From the NCBI RefSeq assembly GCF_000186465.1, contig NZ_GL636091.1, positions 242,779-306,778 on the forward strand: a DNA stretch of 64,000 bases, written 5' to 3'. Both the position numbers and the translations under genes were made by a program. Shown in pieces: positions 50,431 to 58,987 of this stretch (position 1 is the first letter of the stretch; each line of letters opens with the position of its first letter). This DNA comes from Streptococcus australis ATCC 700641 (lineage in GTDB: Bacteria > Bacillota > Bacilli > Lactobacillales > Streptococcaceae). The notes beneath the pieces are model-generated. The model was not told the DNA's origin, searched no databases, and saw only the letters and a list, made by a program, of their open reading frames with translations.

Positions 50431-52113
50431 TTGCCCTTGCCCTTGTCCTAGCCCATGATGAACAATCGTCGCTTCAACTGCTTTTGGATAAGACCTGCGT
50501 CCTCCCTCTTCAAATTGAGCGAGGATTTCAAGAAGAAGTTTTTCTTGAAAAGGATCCACTAGAATAGCGGATACAGTCCGCTCAAAGATGATCCCTTGTT
50601 CTGTTAAGAGATAGATAATCTTGCGTAAGGTTGGCATTTTAAGATTTTGTTCGTCCGCAAATTCCTTGAGTGGTCTTTTGTTTGATTCGTTTTCTATAGT
50701 CTCCTCTTCCTCTATAGGGTCAATTGTTTCAAGCGGTGGTTTATATTCTTCAAATACTGAGAACTCTTCTCCTTCAAACTCCATGATGGGAATTTTAGAG
50801 TAGGCATCATAGAAGGAGAAACCTTGATCAAGCGGTACATAAGGAGAGAAAAACTCACCAGCCAGCTCACCGTTGTTTGCGATATAGCCTCGTCCTTTGA
50901 CTTTGACACCATTAATTTCATCTAGCTTTTTGAACTCTTTGGTTTTATTGGCATCTCCAAACATCATGTCATAGCCTGTTGATTCTAAATGACCGACGGA
51001 AAGACGCTTCATAAAGTTATCCCGAAGAGCCGTTTTGATAAATTCTCCATCGGGCCGTTGCATAGCAAAGATGATAAAGACTCCAGCTTGACGACCTTCT
51101 AGAACTAATTGTGAGAGGTATTCCATGAGTTCTGACTGTTGGCTATAGTCACGATCAATCTTGGCCATGAGGGCTGCCCACTCGTCTACCAGGATGAATT
51201 TTGGTTTCATGTCATAGTGAGTAAAGTTCTTTCCAGCTTGGAATCTTGGCGAAGTGGACATCCGCTCATAGCGTTTTTCCATGAACTCTACATTCTCTTT
51301 AAAACAGTTGATGATATCTTCCTTACTAGTATAAACACGGCCATGAAAGACTGGAATTTTCTTTAATCCAGCTAGATCAGAATTCTTTGGATCACAGATA
51401 TCAACAAAGCCAATTTTAGCTAGTGCATAGATTATAGTCATGAGAACAACTGTTTTTCCTCCACCTGTTCCACCGCCAATGAGAAGATGAGGTTCTTCAA
51501 TATAATCCCAAGATACATCTTTCATGAGCTGGAGTTTGGATCCCTTGACTTTTACTTCATCAATTGTGATTCGGCTATCAATTCGGTTAATAGCAATTTC
51601 ATATTTGATAAAACGGTTATCAAAGGTTTTATTACGAAAGTCCCCGTTAAACATGACTTCAAGCGTAGCTCCCAGATTTAAAAAGCGATCTTGGAACTTA
51701 TTGCCTTCTAGAATGAAGCTCACTTCAATCTTGTAGCGAGACTGTTTGATATACACTTGAGGCAAGGTGATTTTTTCAATGATCTTGTTTTCACGTCTGA
51801 CCTTTTTAACTAGATAAAGGTTATTCTCGAGCAAAAAGCGAGAAAGAATTCGAAGGCTGTTTAGCTTTTGAAAAAAGAGCATCTTCCTGTAGCAAACCCG
51901 ATTGATAAACCAAGAGAAGATTAAAGAAAAGAGAAGTCCAGCTCCTAGAAAATATCCTTGAGGTAAAGGATGGACTTTTAATTCTTCTAGATGTAAGTAG
52001 CTGTAGAAACTAATAGCCAACAAAAAAGGAAACCACCAGATAAACCATGTGATTCCCTTTAGTTTACGATGAAAAACTCGAACTCTTTTTCCCCGATAGG
52101 TAAAGAGTTTCAT
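50425..52113 (-). CDS. FtsK/SpoIIIE-type coupling protein (Tn916 Orf21-like)
   Basis: The 562-aa ATPase has two transmembrane helices (about 22-40 and 53-71), Walker A GGGTGGGKT at 213-221 and Walker B ILVDEW at 307-312. It delivers the relaxosome to the channel. Its C-terminal end carries a Gly-Gln repeat (GQGQGQ) that overlaps the edge of the oriT hairpins. Confidence 0.92.
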   Translation of the reverse strand: MKLFTYRGKRVRVFHRKLKGITWFIWWFPFLLAISFYSYLHLEELKVHPLPQGYFLGAGLLFSLIFSWFINRVCYRKMLFFQKLNSLRILSRFLLENNLYLVKKVRRENKIIEKITLPQVYIKQSRYKIEVSFILEGNKFQDRFLNLGATLEVMFNGDFRNKTFDNRFIKYEIAINRIDSRITIDEVKVKGSKLQLMKDVSWDYIEEPHLLIGGGTGGGKTVVLMTIIYALAKIGFVDICDPKNSDLAGLKKIPVFHGRVYTSKEDIINCFKENVEFMEKRYERMSTSPRFQAGKNFTHYDMKPKFILVDEWAALMAKIDRDYSQQSELMEYLSQLVLEGRQAGVFIIFAMQRPDGEFIKTALRDNFMKRLSVGHLESTGYDMMFGDANKTKEFKKLDEINGVKVKGRGYIANNGELAGEFFSPYVPLDQGFSFYDAYSKIPIMEFEGEEFSVFEEYKPPLETIDPIEEEETIENESNKRPLKEFADEQNLKMPTLRKIIYLLTEQGIIFERTVSAILVDPFQEKLLLEILAQFEEGGRRSYPKAVEATIVHHGLGQGQGQA

Positions 52114-52126
52114 CCTGTATCACCTC

Positions 52127-52588
52127 CTAGTTTTCCTTCTTATTTTCTACCGGTTTGTTTTCTTTAGTCGGTGTGCCTCCAGTTTTTTTCTTGATTTTAG
52201 AAGCAAAGAGCTTATAGATATCATTACGATTGACGTGAGTATGTGTGATAACAATATCTTCCAATTCAACCTCTTCTCGGTATTTAATACCCAGATCCTC
52301 GATCTCAGACTCAGACATATCAGCGATCGTGAAAAAGAGGGTTTCATGCTGGACAGAAGAATGAATTCCTACGACAATTCCACGGATCTCACCTGTATTG
52401 ACTTGTACAAATGATCCATCAGGATTTCGTTGTGAACGATCCACTTCAAAGATGATATCAGGACCTTCAATGCCTCGGAAAGTCAGTTTCCCAAGGACAG
52501 CTGGGACATCTAGTCCATCTGTAATGACACGATAAGTCTTGTCAGCGATTTGTAGTTTTTCTCCGTAGTTTAATCCAATTTTAGCCAT
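52127..52588 (-). CDS. DUF961 family protein (Orf22/HelP-like)
   Basis: The 153-aa protein matches the DUF961 family of Tn916-type elements; ICEBs1 HelP of this family assists the helicase during element replication. The lysine- and glutamate-rich tail (about 130-153) is probably disordered. It is 13 bp before the coupling protein gene. Confidence 0.75.
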   Translation of the reverse strand: MAKIGLNYGEKLQIADKTYRVITDGLDVPAVLGKLTFRGIEGPDIIFEVDRSQRNPDGSFVQVNTGEIRGIVVGIHSSVQHETLFFTIADMSESEIEDLGIKYREEVELEDIVITHTHVNRNDIYKLFASKIKKKTGGTPTKENKPVENKKEN

Positions 52589-52609
52589 GTGATTTTCTCC
52601 TTTAATTTC

Positions 52610-52906
52610 TTATTTTTTAATTACCAATTTTTCCGCAAAGACATTGAGATAAGGTGCAACAGTATTGCCATTTAGAGCAGTATCTGGGAAAAAGATTGGG
52701 TTAACAGTTTCTACTAGAGCATCTTCTGGAATGACCGTTGTAGAGGCTGGTGTGATGACATGAAAGGCACCGTGCTCTGCGCTGTTTAGGATGTGACGTT
52801 GGTATTTGCCTTCTTTTCCAAAAATAAATTTAGGAGCATTTCCTAAACGTTCATAGTAAGCAGGGCCAATAAATTCTGGTTTCATTTTAAGTGTTTCTGA
52901 GATCAT
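52610..52906 (-). CDS. DUF961-type protein (Orf23-position)
   Basis: A 98-aa protein ([22 protein letters not shown]) occupies the place of Tn916 orf23 and is similar in pattern to small DUF961 proteins. A role in element replication is inferred from context. Confidence 0.7.
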   Translation of the reverse strand: MISETLKMKPEFIGPAYYERLGNAPKFIFGKEGKYQRHILNSAEHGAFHVITPASTTVIPEDALVETVNPIFFPDTALNGNTVAPYLNVFAEKLVIKK

Positions 52907-52940
52907 AAGATTTTCCTTTCTGAGTGTAAAATAAAAAGAG

Positions 52941-53187
52941 TTAAGCTAGTTGCTTCACTCTTGAGTAATAGTGTGTAAAAAGTTTGCGTTTAAACATACG
53001 ACTATAGAATTGAATATCCCCATGAGAGTAGCCATTTCTACGAGCATTTTGAGCTAGATGATCTAGATCTACTTGCGCTTGAGCATAGAGTTTAGCCTGT
53101 AGTTTATCAGATTCACTAAACATGCCATAGGTGAATTCATAATTATCATAGAGTCGTTTACATTGTAATGCGAAAAAAGTTTTGCAT
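52941..53187 (-). CDS. First gene of the transfer operon, apparently frameshifted
   Basis: The intact 3' frame (52941-53123, 60 aa, [15 protein letters not shown]) has no ribosome binding site of its own. An ATG at 53187 has a perfect AAAGGAG 6 nt upstream but stops after nine codons. Removing one base from the six-T run (53178-53173) would join them into an 81-aa protein, [16 protein letters not shown] and on. Either the gene is frameshifted, uses slippage, or the run is miscounted. Function unknown. Confidence 0.65.
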
Positions 53188-53215
53188 ATCGTTCTCCTTT
53201 ATTGTAATAAGTAAA

Positions 53216-53250
53216 AAAGCTACTAAGTGAAAAAAGGAAAGAACTTAGTA
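53216..53250 (-). terminator. Terminator-like hairpin in the transfer operon leader
   Basis: AAGCTACTAAGT pairs perfectly with ACTTAGTAGCTT across an A-rich loop (about 53218-53254) and is followed on the minus strand by six T residues. It stands between the operon promoter and the first gene, so it should act as an attenuator. A second hairpin GTCTATCA-ATAA-TGATAGAC lies at 53263-53282. Confidence 0.7.
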
Positions 53251-53289
53251 GCTTGAGAGTAAGTCTATCAATAATGATAGACAGCAGTA

Positions 53290-53660
53290 AAGAAAAGTTA
53301 TTTGGTTGGAAAGATCCCTCTTTCCACGGTGGCAACGTTTAGCAAGGTGCTTTGCGTCAATTACCATCGCTTTCCCAGCCAATCTCTTCAGGTAGTCATC
53401 ATCATACCCAAGGGATTCTCTTACGCCCTTTGGCGAAGCCAGTTCACTTTACTATTCGGAAAAGTGCGAAAGTCCGAAATGCGTGGAAGCCCACAAGAAA
53501 TTAGTCTTGTTTTATATCTTCACTTCAACCATAAAACGGACTTGACTTTTCTTATCAAAACATTTACAATAAAGGTACGAAGTTTATGTGTTGTTCTGAT
53601 GATCAGTCCTCTGGTTGTCAGACGCACTTTTTATTTAATTGTCAATGATCATAATGCCGA
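53290..53660 (-). promoter_or_regulatory. Long structured leader of the transfer operon
   Basis: This stretch is transcribed from the promoter at 53713-53741 but has no accepted gene. It is richer in GC than its surroundings and holds hairpins on the minus strand: GTGG-gctt-CCAC (about 53481-53492), TCGGA/TCCGA (about 53456-53478), TGGC-TTCG-CCA (about 53432-53442) and GGAAAG/CTTTCC (about 53308-53325). One minus frame stays open for about 75 codons without a start. It looks like a regulatory RNA or a decayed gene. Confidence 0.45.
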
Positions 53661-53712
53661 TAGTTAGGCGTTATTATTTTTAAAACCAATATAACTTCTG
53701 GCTATATTTTAT

Positions 53713-53741
53713 ATTATATAACCATTGGTTATATTTGTCAA
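53713..53741 (-). promoter_or_regulatory. Transfer operon promoter with operator in the spacer
   Basis: On the minus strand TTGACA (53741-53736), 17 bp, TATAAT (53718-53713) is a full consensus promoter. The spacer and -10 edge are a perfect dyad, ATATAACCA-T-TGGTTATAT (53716-53734). The XRE repressor encoded 50 bp away on the other strand is the obvious candidate to bind it. Confidence 0.85.
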
Positions 53742-53784
53742 GAGATTATTTGAAATTAATACAAAAAAATTTTAGAGGTTTAAA

Positions 53785-54135
53785 ATGGAATTTTCGGAAC
53801 GATTAAAAAACCTTAGAAAACAAGCACATCTTACACAAGTCGATGTAGCTGAAAAACTAGGAATTTCGCAACCAGCTTATGCTTCATGGGAACGTGGAGC
53901 TAAAAAACCAACACAAGATAATTTAGTCAAGATTGCACAAGTTTTAAATGTATCAATTGATTATTTAGTTGATAATTCGGATGAACATCTAAAAGAAGAC
54001 GAGTTAGATAATGTAGAACTTCTTTTCCGTATGAATTCAAATGGTCTAACCGAAGAAGAAAAGGCTATTTTCAAGAAAGAGTTGATCGAGTTTATGGAAA
54101 AGAGAAAAAAAGCATTTAAAAAAATAAGTAAATAA
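53785..54135 (+). CDS. XRE family repressor (ImmR-like)
   Basis: The 116-aa protein has an N-terminal helix-turn-helix (about 5-60, TQVDVAEKLGISQPAYASWE) and a short charged C-terminal region. It is divergent from the transfer operon and next to its operator-like promoter. An ImmA-like protease gene lies further downstream, so it probably belongs to an ImmR/ImmA-type control of excision and transfer. Confidence 0.85.
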   Translation: MEFSERLKNLRKQAHLTQVDVAEKLGISQPAYASWERGAKKPTQDNLVKIAQVLNVSIDYLVDNSDEHLKEDELDNVELLFRMNSNGLTEEEKAIFKKELIEFMEKRKKAFKKISK

Positions 54136-54189
54136 AAAATTAGCCTTTTTTGTTCGATAACTTCATTGATTAAAAGGAGTGTTTTATAA

Positions 54190-54606
54190 ATGGATGTAAA
54201 AAAAGAATTTTTGAAAATAATGTCAGAACAAAAAGAAATTGCCTTAGCGACATCTGTAAACAATATTCCAAATGTAAGAATAGTAAATTTTGTTTTTGAT
54301 TCAACCAATAATACACTCTATTTCGCATCTTTCAAAGATAATGATAAGATTAAGGAAATGGAATCAAACTTTCATATTGCATTTACTACAATTCCACACT
54401 CTGGAAATGAACACGTAAAAGCTAAGGGCTTAGTTCAAAAAAGTACCAGAACTATTTTTGAAGTGGCGGACCAGTTTATTGCTAAAGTACCAGGTTACAA
54501 AAATACTATTGAATTTGCAGGGGAATCTTTAGTTTTATTTGAAATACGATTTGATACTGCGATCGTCACCAAAGATCTAGAAACAATACAAACTATAGAA
54601 CTTTAA
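54190..54606 (+). CDS. Pyridoxamine 5'-phosphate oxidase-like flavin protein
   Basis: The 138-aa protein has the split-barrel pattern of the PNPOx-like FMN family (ALATSVNNIPNVRIVNFVF near 18-36). Members reduce or bind flavins, F420 or heme; the role here is unknown. AAGGAG lies 10 nt upstream. It follows the repressor gene and may be element cargo. Confidence 0.75.
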   Translation: MDVKKEFLKIMSEQKEIALATSVNNIPNVRIVNFVFDSTNNTLYFASFKDNDKIKEMESNFHIAFTTIPHSGNEHVKAKGLVQKSTRTIFEVADQFIAKVPGYKNTIEFAGESLVLFEIRFDTAIVTKDLETIQTIEL

Positions 54607-54635
54607 ATTAAAGTTCCAAAAATGGGGATTAAAGT

Positions 54636-55649
54636 ATGGAAAGTTTTGAAATTGAAATACCAAAAATGGAGCATTTTGAAGTTGATGTCAGAAAAAAGGA
54701 ATTATACAACTATGATTTCCAATCATATTCATTAACTCCACTGCAAAAAGAAGCCTCTTTAGTAGTTGCTAATAAGATTAGAAATAATTTATTTGCTCAT
54801 ATTCCCGAAGCTAAATTATTAAAAAAGCTTGTTGAAAAGAATGATAATGACAATGTAGAATACGTTGCAAAATTATCCGAAGTTGCAAAAGAAAAGTTAA
54901 AATCGGGAGAATGGAGTTATGGTATACGAAAAAAGACAGGCGAGACCTATGCAGTATTAAAAGATACTGAATCTGGAAAAATTAAAAGTAGTGTAACCTT
55001 AGAGAAAAGGACTGTCAAAGAGTTAGGGAATCTACCTGAGCTTTCTGCAATACAAGGGCAACTAGCATCTATTTCAGAACAAATTGAAAGCTTAAATGAA
55101 CTAGTTATCCGCGTGGAACAAGGGCAATACAATGATAGATTTTCAGGCTTTTTCAGTGCTCGCCAACTAATTGTAGAGGCCTTAGCAACCAGAAATGAGC
55201 AATTAAAAAAAGAATTACTACTTTCAGCGATTAAAGAAAATAATAATACCATTGCAAAACTAATGATGTCAATTTACACAGATGGTTTAGACTTTATCAA
55301 CATTAAAACCAATTCAAAAGATGCAAAAAGAATAAATACTCTGCTTCAACAATCAATTAGTTACCTGTCATCTGCAATGCAATTAAATGTTGTTGCGTAT
55401 ACAGTATTAGAGGAACATGAGTCTGTTATAGCTGTATTAAGCAATTACAAAGCTTTTACTGAGCAAACTTTACTTGAGCCTAAATATGATGGAAAAAGTT
55501 TAGCTTGGAAAATTGATAATTTTACAAAAGGAAATAGCAGCTCTTTTATAAATTTGACACAGAGTATTTCAGAAAATATCAATGCATTGGTTAACCATTC
55601 AGAAACATTATTAGTAGAGGAAGATACGAATGAAAGAAGAGAAAATTAA
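54636..55649 (+). CDS. Cargo protein (337 aa), unknown
   Basis: The protein is largely helical, with a basic central part (about 95-130, GIRKKTGETYAVLKD) and a likely coiled coil near 140-165 (IQGQLASISEQIESLNELV). There is no signal peptide or membrane helix. It overlaps the next gene by 20 bp, a sign of coupled translation. I do not recognise the family. Its place in the regulatory arm of the element fits an accessory or defence role, which is speculation. Confidence 0.7.
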   Translation: MESFEIEIPKMEHFEVDVRKKELYNYDFQSYSLTPLQKEASLVVANKIRNNLFAHIPEAKLLKKLVEKNDNDNVEYVAKLSEVAKEKLKSGEWSYGIRKKTGETYAVLKDTESGKIKSSVTLEKRTVKELGNLPELSAIQGQLASISEQIESLNELVIRVEQGQYNDRFSGFFSARQLIVEALATRNEQLKKELLLSAIKENNNTIAKLMMSIYTDGLDFINIKTNSKDAKRINTLLQQSISYLSSAMQLNVVAYTVLEEHESVIAVLSNYKAFTEQTLLEPKYDGKSLAWKIDNFTKGNSSSFINLTQSISENINALVNHSETLLVEEDTNERREN

Positions 55650-55815
55650 AACATGTAAATACTTTAGATGTAATAAAGAAGTATACTCTCCAAAAGCAAA
55701 ATTCTGTGGAGAGCACGAAAGATTTTATAGAGAACACAGGAATAAAATTGGAGGGGCGTTGCTGACTTTTGGAGGAATAGCACTTTCAGCTTTGGTAAAA
55801 AAAAGAAATAATTAG
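55630..55815 (+). CDS. Small zinc-ribbon-like membrane protein (61 aa)
   Basis: The protein has a Cys/His cluster (CKYFRC and FCGEH, near 9-29) that could bind zinc, then a short hydrophobic segment (GGALLTFGGIALSALV). Its start overlaps the end of the 337-aa gene, so the two are probably partners. A bidirectional terminator follows. Confidence 0.65.
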   Translation: MKEEKIKTCKYFRCNKEVYSPKAKFCGEHERFYREHRNKIGGALLTFGGIALSALVKKRNN

Positions 55816-55842
55816 ACTATGTTTATATATTTAACGTAATAT

Positions 55843-55872
55843 AAAAAAAGTGGACACACATCCACTTTTTTT
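55843..55872. terminator. Bidirectional terminator
   Basis: AAAAAAAGTGGA (55843-55854) and TCCACTTTTTTT (55861-55872) form a perfect stem with A and T runs on both sides. Confidence 0.85.
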
Positions 55873-55935
55873 ATATAATAAACTCAACTAAATTGATTTA
55901 GTTTTGTATTTTATACTTAAAGGAGGTATCATTCT

Positions 55936-56796
55936 TTGGATGAATTGTATACAAGAATAAGTAAGTCTACAAAACGTGTGTTATACCAGTACATGAAGGA
56001 TAACGATATTTCGTTACTAAATTATAGTTTCAACTACTTCTTTCAACATTGTATTCAAGAATATCAGATTCAAGTGATTAGTCATCACTTCTCAAATCAC
56101 AAGATTGAAGGATTAACTATTATTGATGAATTAGGTATTAGTTTTTCTTATGAGAAGGATAATCCTATAGTTAAGCAAAATTTCACTCTGTGTCATGAGC
56201 TGGGCCATTTTATTCTCAATCATGAAGGCAATTATTTTGCAGAATCTATTGATAATCAAGAGAGTCTGCTAGAGCGAGAAGCGAATATTTTCTCTGCTGT
56301 AGTATTAATGCCTGACATTGTTTTGTTGTCAAAGATTTATTATAGTTGCGACACCTTTCAACACATTCAAAATAGCCTCGATGTCTCAAAACAGGCATTG
56401 TTCTTTCGCCTTTTAGATCTTCTTAGAGAATATTATCCTAGAAAAGAAAGTACCATTAAGCAGGCTATCGATGCTTATATTGATGGACAAAATGCCACAC
56501 TACTCCTTTTGTTTCACGGTGTCAAAGAACAGATTATAAAGGAATTCAACAACTATCAGACTTCTCTAATCAATAAGATTGAACAATCAGTAATCAAAAA
56601 AGGCTTCGTGACTAGTCAAGAATATCCAGAGCTTCTAGATCAAGAGAATTGGAAAACAATAAAGACTTACTGTAATAATTTAAGAGTATGGCTCATTTAT
56701 GACAAAGGAAAATCTATAGCTTATGTTTGGGATAAAAATAAGCTAACGGACAAAGAGGCAAAACAAAAAGCTGAATTGAAATTACTATTAATGTGA
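55936..56796 (+). CDS. ImmA/IrrE family metallopeptidase
   Basis: The 286-aa protein has the zinc protease motif HELGH at 87-91 and downstream EREANIFSAVVLMP typical of ImmA/IrrE. Such proteases cleave XRE repressors of ICEs and phages after DNA damage or other signals. It starts at a TTG (55936) with AGGAGG 9 nt upstream. The stop overlaps the region of the next gene's ribosome binding site. Confidence 0.88.
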   Translation: MDELYTRISKSTKRVLYQYMKDNDISLLNYSFNYFFQHCIQEYQIQVISHHFSNHKIEGLTIIDELGISFSYEKDNPIVKQNFTLCHELGHFILNHEGNYFAESIDNQESLLEREANIFSAVVLMPDIVLLSKIYYSCDTFQHIQNSLDVSKQALFFRLLDLLREYYPRKESTIKQAIDAYIDGQNATLLLLFHGVKEQIIKEFNNYQTSLINKIEQSVIKKGFVTSQEYPELLDQENWKTIKTYCNNLRVWLIYDKGKSIAYVWDKNKLTDKEAKQKAELKLLLM

Positions 56797-56804
56797 GGGA
56801 AACG

Positions 56805-57491
56805 ATGTACCAACCAGAAAAACTAAAGGCGCGTAGAAAAGAGCTAAAAATGACTCAAAAAGATATTGCAGATCAATTAGGTATTACCTACCAGGCCTAT
56901 TCTGCATGGGAACGTGGGGTAAAAAAACCATCTAAAGAAAAAGTAAAGCTTTTAGAGCAGATTCTAGATGTCCCAATAGGTTATTTTACAGAACTTGAAA
57001 TCGTTCGGCTATACAATACTCTATCAGATGAGGGAAAGAATAACGCACTGAGTTATGTCAGAAACCTAGCTCAGAAAAAACAATGTAAGAATGTTGTTTC
57101 AATGTCAAAAAAACTATACGAATACCATGTTTACGAAAAAATGTCCGCCGGCATTGGCTCATCAGTTTATAATGATCAGAACTATGATACTGTCTATTTT
57201 GATGAAGAACTAGCTCATGATTTTGCGTCATGGGTATCTGGCGACTCAATGGAACCCAAATATCAAAATGGATCTGTAGCTCTTATTCGTGAAACAGGAT
57301 TTGATTACGATGGTGCAGTTTATGCTGTAGTCTGTAACAGCCAGACCTACATTAAGCGAGTTTATCGTGAAGAGCACGGCCTAAGGTTAGTTTCTATCAA
57401 CCCAAACTATCAAGATATTCTTCTTTCATATGATGAAGATCCTAGAATTGTGGGGATTATTGTTGGTAATTTTGTACCAATGAAACTCTAA
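56805..57491 (+). CDS. LexA/CI-like repressor with S24 peptidase domain (Arp1-like)
   Basis: The 228-aa protein has an N-terminal XRE domain (about 5-60) and a C-terminal S24 autopeptidase with S148 (SGDSMEP) and K184 (IKRVYR), plus a likely cleavage site A115-G116. RecA-stimulated self-cleavage would derepress its targets after DNA damage. I start at 56805 (MYQPEKLKARRKELKM), with GAGGG 7 nt upstream; a GTG at 56793 overlaps the previous gene. Confidence 0.9.
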   Translation: MYQPEKLKARRKELKMTQKDIADQLGITYQAYSAWERGVKKPSKEKVKLLEQILDVPIGYFTELEIVRLYNTLSDEGKNNALSYVRNLAQKKQCKNVVSMSKKLYEYHVYEKMSAGIGSSVYNDQNYDTVYFDEELAHDFASWVSGDSMEPKYQNGSVALIRETGFDYDGAVYAVVCNSQTYIKRVYREEHGLRLVSINPNYQDILLSYDEDPRIVGIIVGNFVPMKL

Positions 57492-57635
57492 AAATTTTTT
57501 ATTTACATTAATTTTCTATTTCTGATGATTATGTAATAAAGAAATATAGAAGTTATTTACTTGGAAATTATATGCATTAATCTCTCGAATATTTAGATAA
57601 ATTACAAATGTTACAAAAATATTTCAAAAAAACAC

Positions 57636-57663
57636 TTAACAATGTGTAATGTTGTAATATAAT
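57636..57663 (+). promoter_or_regulatory. Promoter of the lipoprotein gene
   Basis: TTAACA (57636-57641) and TATAAT (57658-57663) are 16 bp apart, 33 bp before the start codon at 57697. The remainder of the 205-bp gap after the S24 repressor gene is AT-rich and shows no gene. Confidence 0.6.
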
Positions 57664-57696
57664 AGCTAATATACATTTAGGTGAGGTATCATAATT

Positions 57697-58353
57697 ATGA
57701 AAAAATGGACAAGTTTAGCACTTTTAGCATTAACTTCTGCGAGCCTACTCGTAGCATGTGGTTCAAAAAAAGAAGAGAGCAAATCTTCTGCCAAAGAGGC
57801 ACAAACGACTATTAAATCTAGTCAGAAAAAAGCAAAGGCTTCTTCTGAGAAGAAAGATACAAAAACTGCTGAAGCTGGTTCGCAAGAAGGATCACAAGAT
57901 GCAACAAACTCAGGTCAAACAACTAAAGGATCTAGTTCAGCAAGCACTGATAAGGTCACAGATTCATCTCAAATGGTTCCGGAAGAGCTGGTAGGGACTT
58001 GGACAGGAACAACTGAAATTGCCAAAGATTTCCAAATGACAGTGGCTGCGGACGGAACGGTCACTACGACAGCAAACTTTTATCAAGCTGATATGAATCC
58101 TATCCGTACTGCAACGACGAAAGCAAAAGCAGTCCAAGCTTCTGGTAATATCTACTACTGGGAAACAGACGAACCTGGAGCTTTTGATGCCCTACTTCCA
58201 GGTATTGCTGGACTTGGGGGAGCCAATGCTAAGGTAAAACCTGGTTTCATTTTGGAAGAGGGTCATTATACCCCAATTGTATTTGTAACAGGGCTTAATG
58301 AAGATTTTGATTACAGCAAATACAATGATTTCCGTGTTTCCCTTACAAAATAA
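57697..58353 (+). CDS. Putative lipoprotein with Ser/Lys-rich linker
   Basis: The 218-aa protein has a lipoprotein signal peptide ending LLVAC (Cys21), a low-complexity Ser/Lys/Thr/Gln stretch to about residue 95, and a C-terminal beta-rich domain starting GTWTGTTE. It is probably surface-attached. It lies just beyond the element's repressor gene and may be chromosomal flank or cargo. The function is unknown. Confidence 0.8.
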   Translation: MKKWTSLALLALTSASLLVACGSKKEESKSSAKEAQTTIKSSQKKAKASSEKKDTKTAEAGSQEGSQDATNSGQTTKGSSSASTDKVTDSSQMVPEELVGTWTGTTEIAKDFQMTVAADGTVTTTANFYQADMNPIRTATTKAKAVQASGNIYYWETDEPGAFDALLPGIAGLGGANAKVKPGFILEEGHYTPIVFVTGLNEDFDYSKYNDFRVSLTK

Positions 58354-58381
58354 AGACATATTCAATGTTCTTAAAATTAAC

Positions 58382-58428
58382 AACACCCCAAAAGTTAGAT
58401 TCTCCATCTATCTTTCAGGGTGTTTTCT
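58382..58428. terminator. Terminator between convergent lipoprotein genes
   Basis: AACACCC (58382-58388) pairs with GGGTGTT (58418-58424), with partial inner pairing, followed by T residues on the plus strand. Confidence 0.7.
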
Positions 58429-58472
58429 TATAACCTAATTACGTAAGGAATCAAAACTTCATAGCTCTGTTT

Positions 58473-58829
58473 CTACTTATATTGTTGAAGTGCTTTATTA
58501 TATGCTTTACTGCCTTTTTGATAATATTCATGTTCTATTCCTGATATATCGACTGTGATGATACCATCCTTAACTTTATATTTTACTGTTGAATCAGTGG
58601 TACCTTCTCCTGATAAATGAAAGGTGTTATTTTCTTGATCAATTATAAAGCTATCAGCTTCTCCATGTTCTATTGAACCTCTGTTCCCTTTTATAGTGAA
58701 TGCCAACTCGTTTCTTTCACTTGATATCCAATAATACTCTCCATCCAAGGACTGTCGATTACTTTTAGAACATGCAATCATTATAACCGGCATTATTAAC
58801 AGTAGCAAAAAAATTATAATTTTTTTCAT
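58473..58829 (-). CDS. Small lipoprotein, copy 1 (118 aa)
   Basis: The signal peptide ends MIACS with the lipid-attachment Cys20, followed by a domain beginning LDGEYYWISSERNELAFTIK. A paralogue with very similar protein and DNA sequence lies at 63127-63489. The two copies, both on the minus strand, flank the Rgg/SHP/ABC cassette. Function unknown. Confidence 0.8.
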   Translation of the reverse strand: MKKIIIFLLLLIMPVIMIACSKSNRQSLDGEYYWISSERNELAFTIKGNRGSIEHGEADSFIIDQENNTFHLSGEGTTDSTVKYKVKDGIITVDISGIEHEYYQKGSKAYNKALQQYK

Positions 58830-58987
58830 ATCCTTCGCCTCCTTTTATAATATTATTTTACCAAAAAAATATTACAGCATTGTGTCTAAGTACAATTATT
58901 CTAGTGATTGAATATATTTGTGTTAACTTTACTAAACAATCTTAGGAGGAGATAAGGGTTCATAATTTATTTTACCCCTTCGTTCTA

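Noticed and set aside
53302..53667. A 121-codon plus-strand frame in the transfer operon leader
   Set aside because: It is opposite the predicted leader transcript, lacks a ribosome binding site and has no recognisable domain.
53785..57491. A prophage, suggested by the CI-like and ImmA-like regulators
   Set aside because: No capsid, portal, tail or terminase genes are present; conjugation genes identify an ICE.
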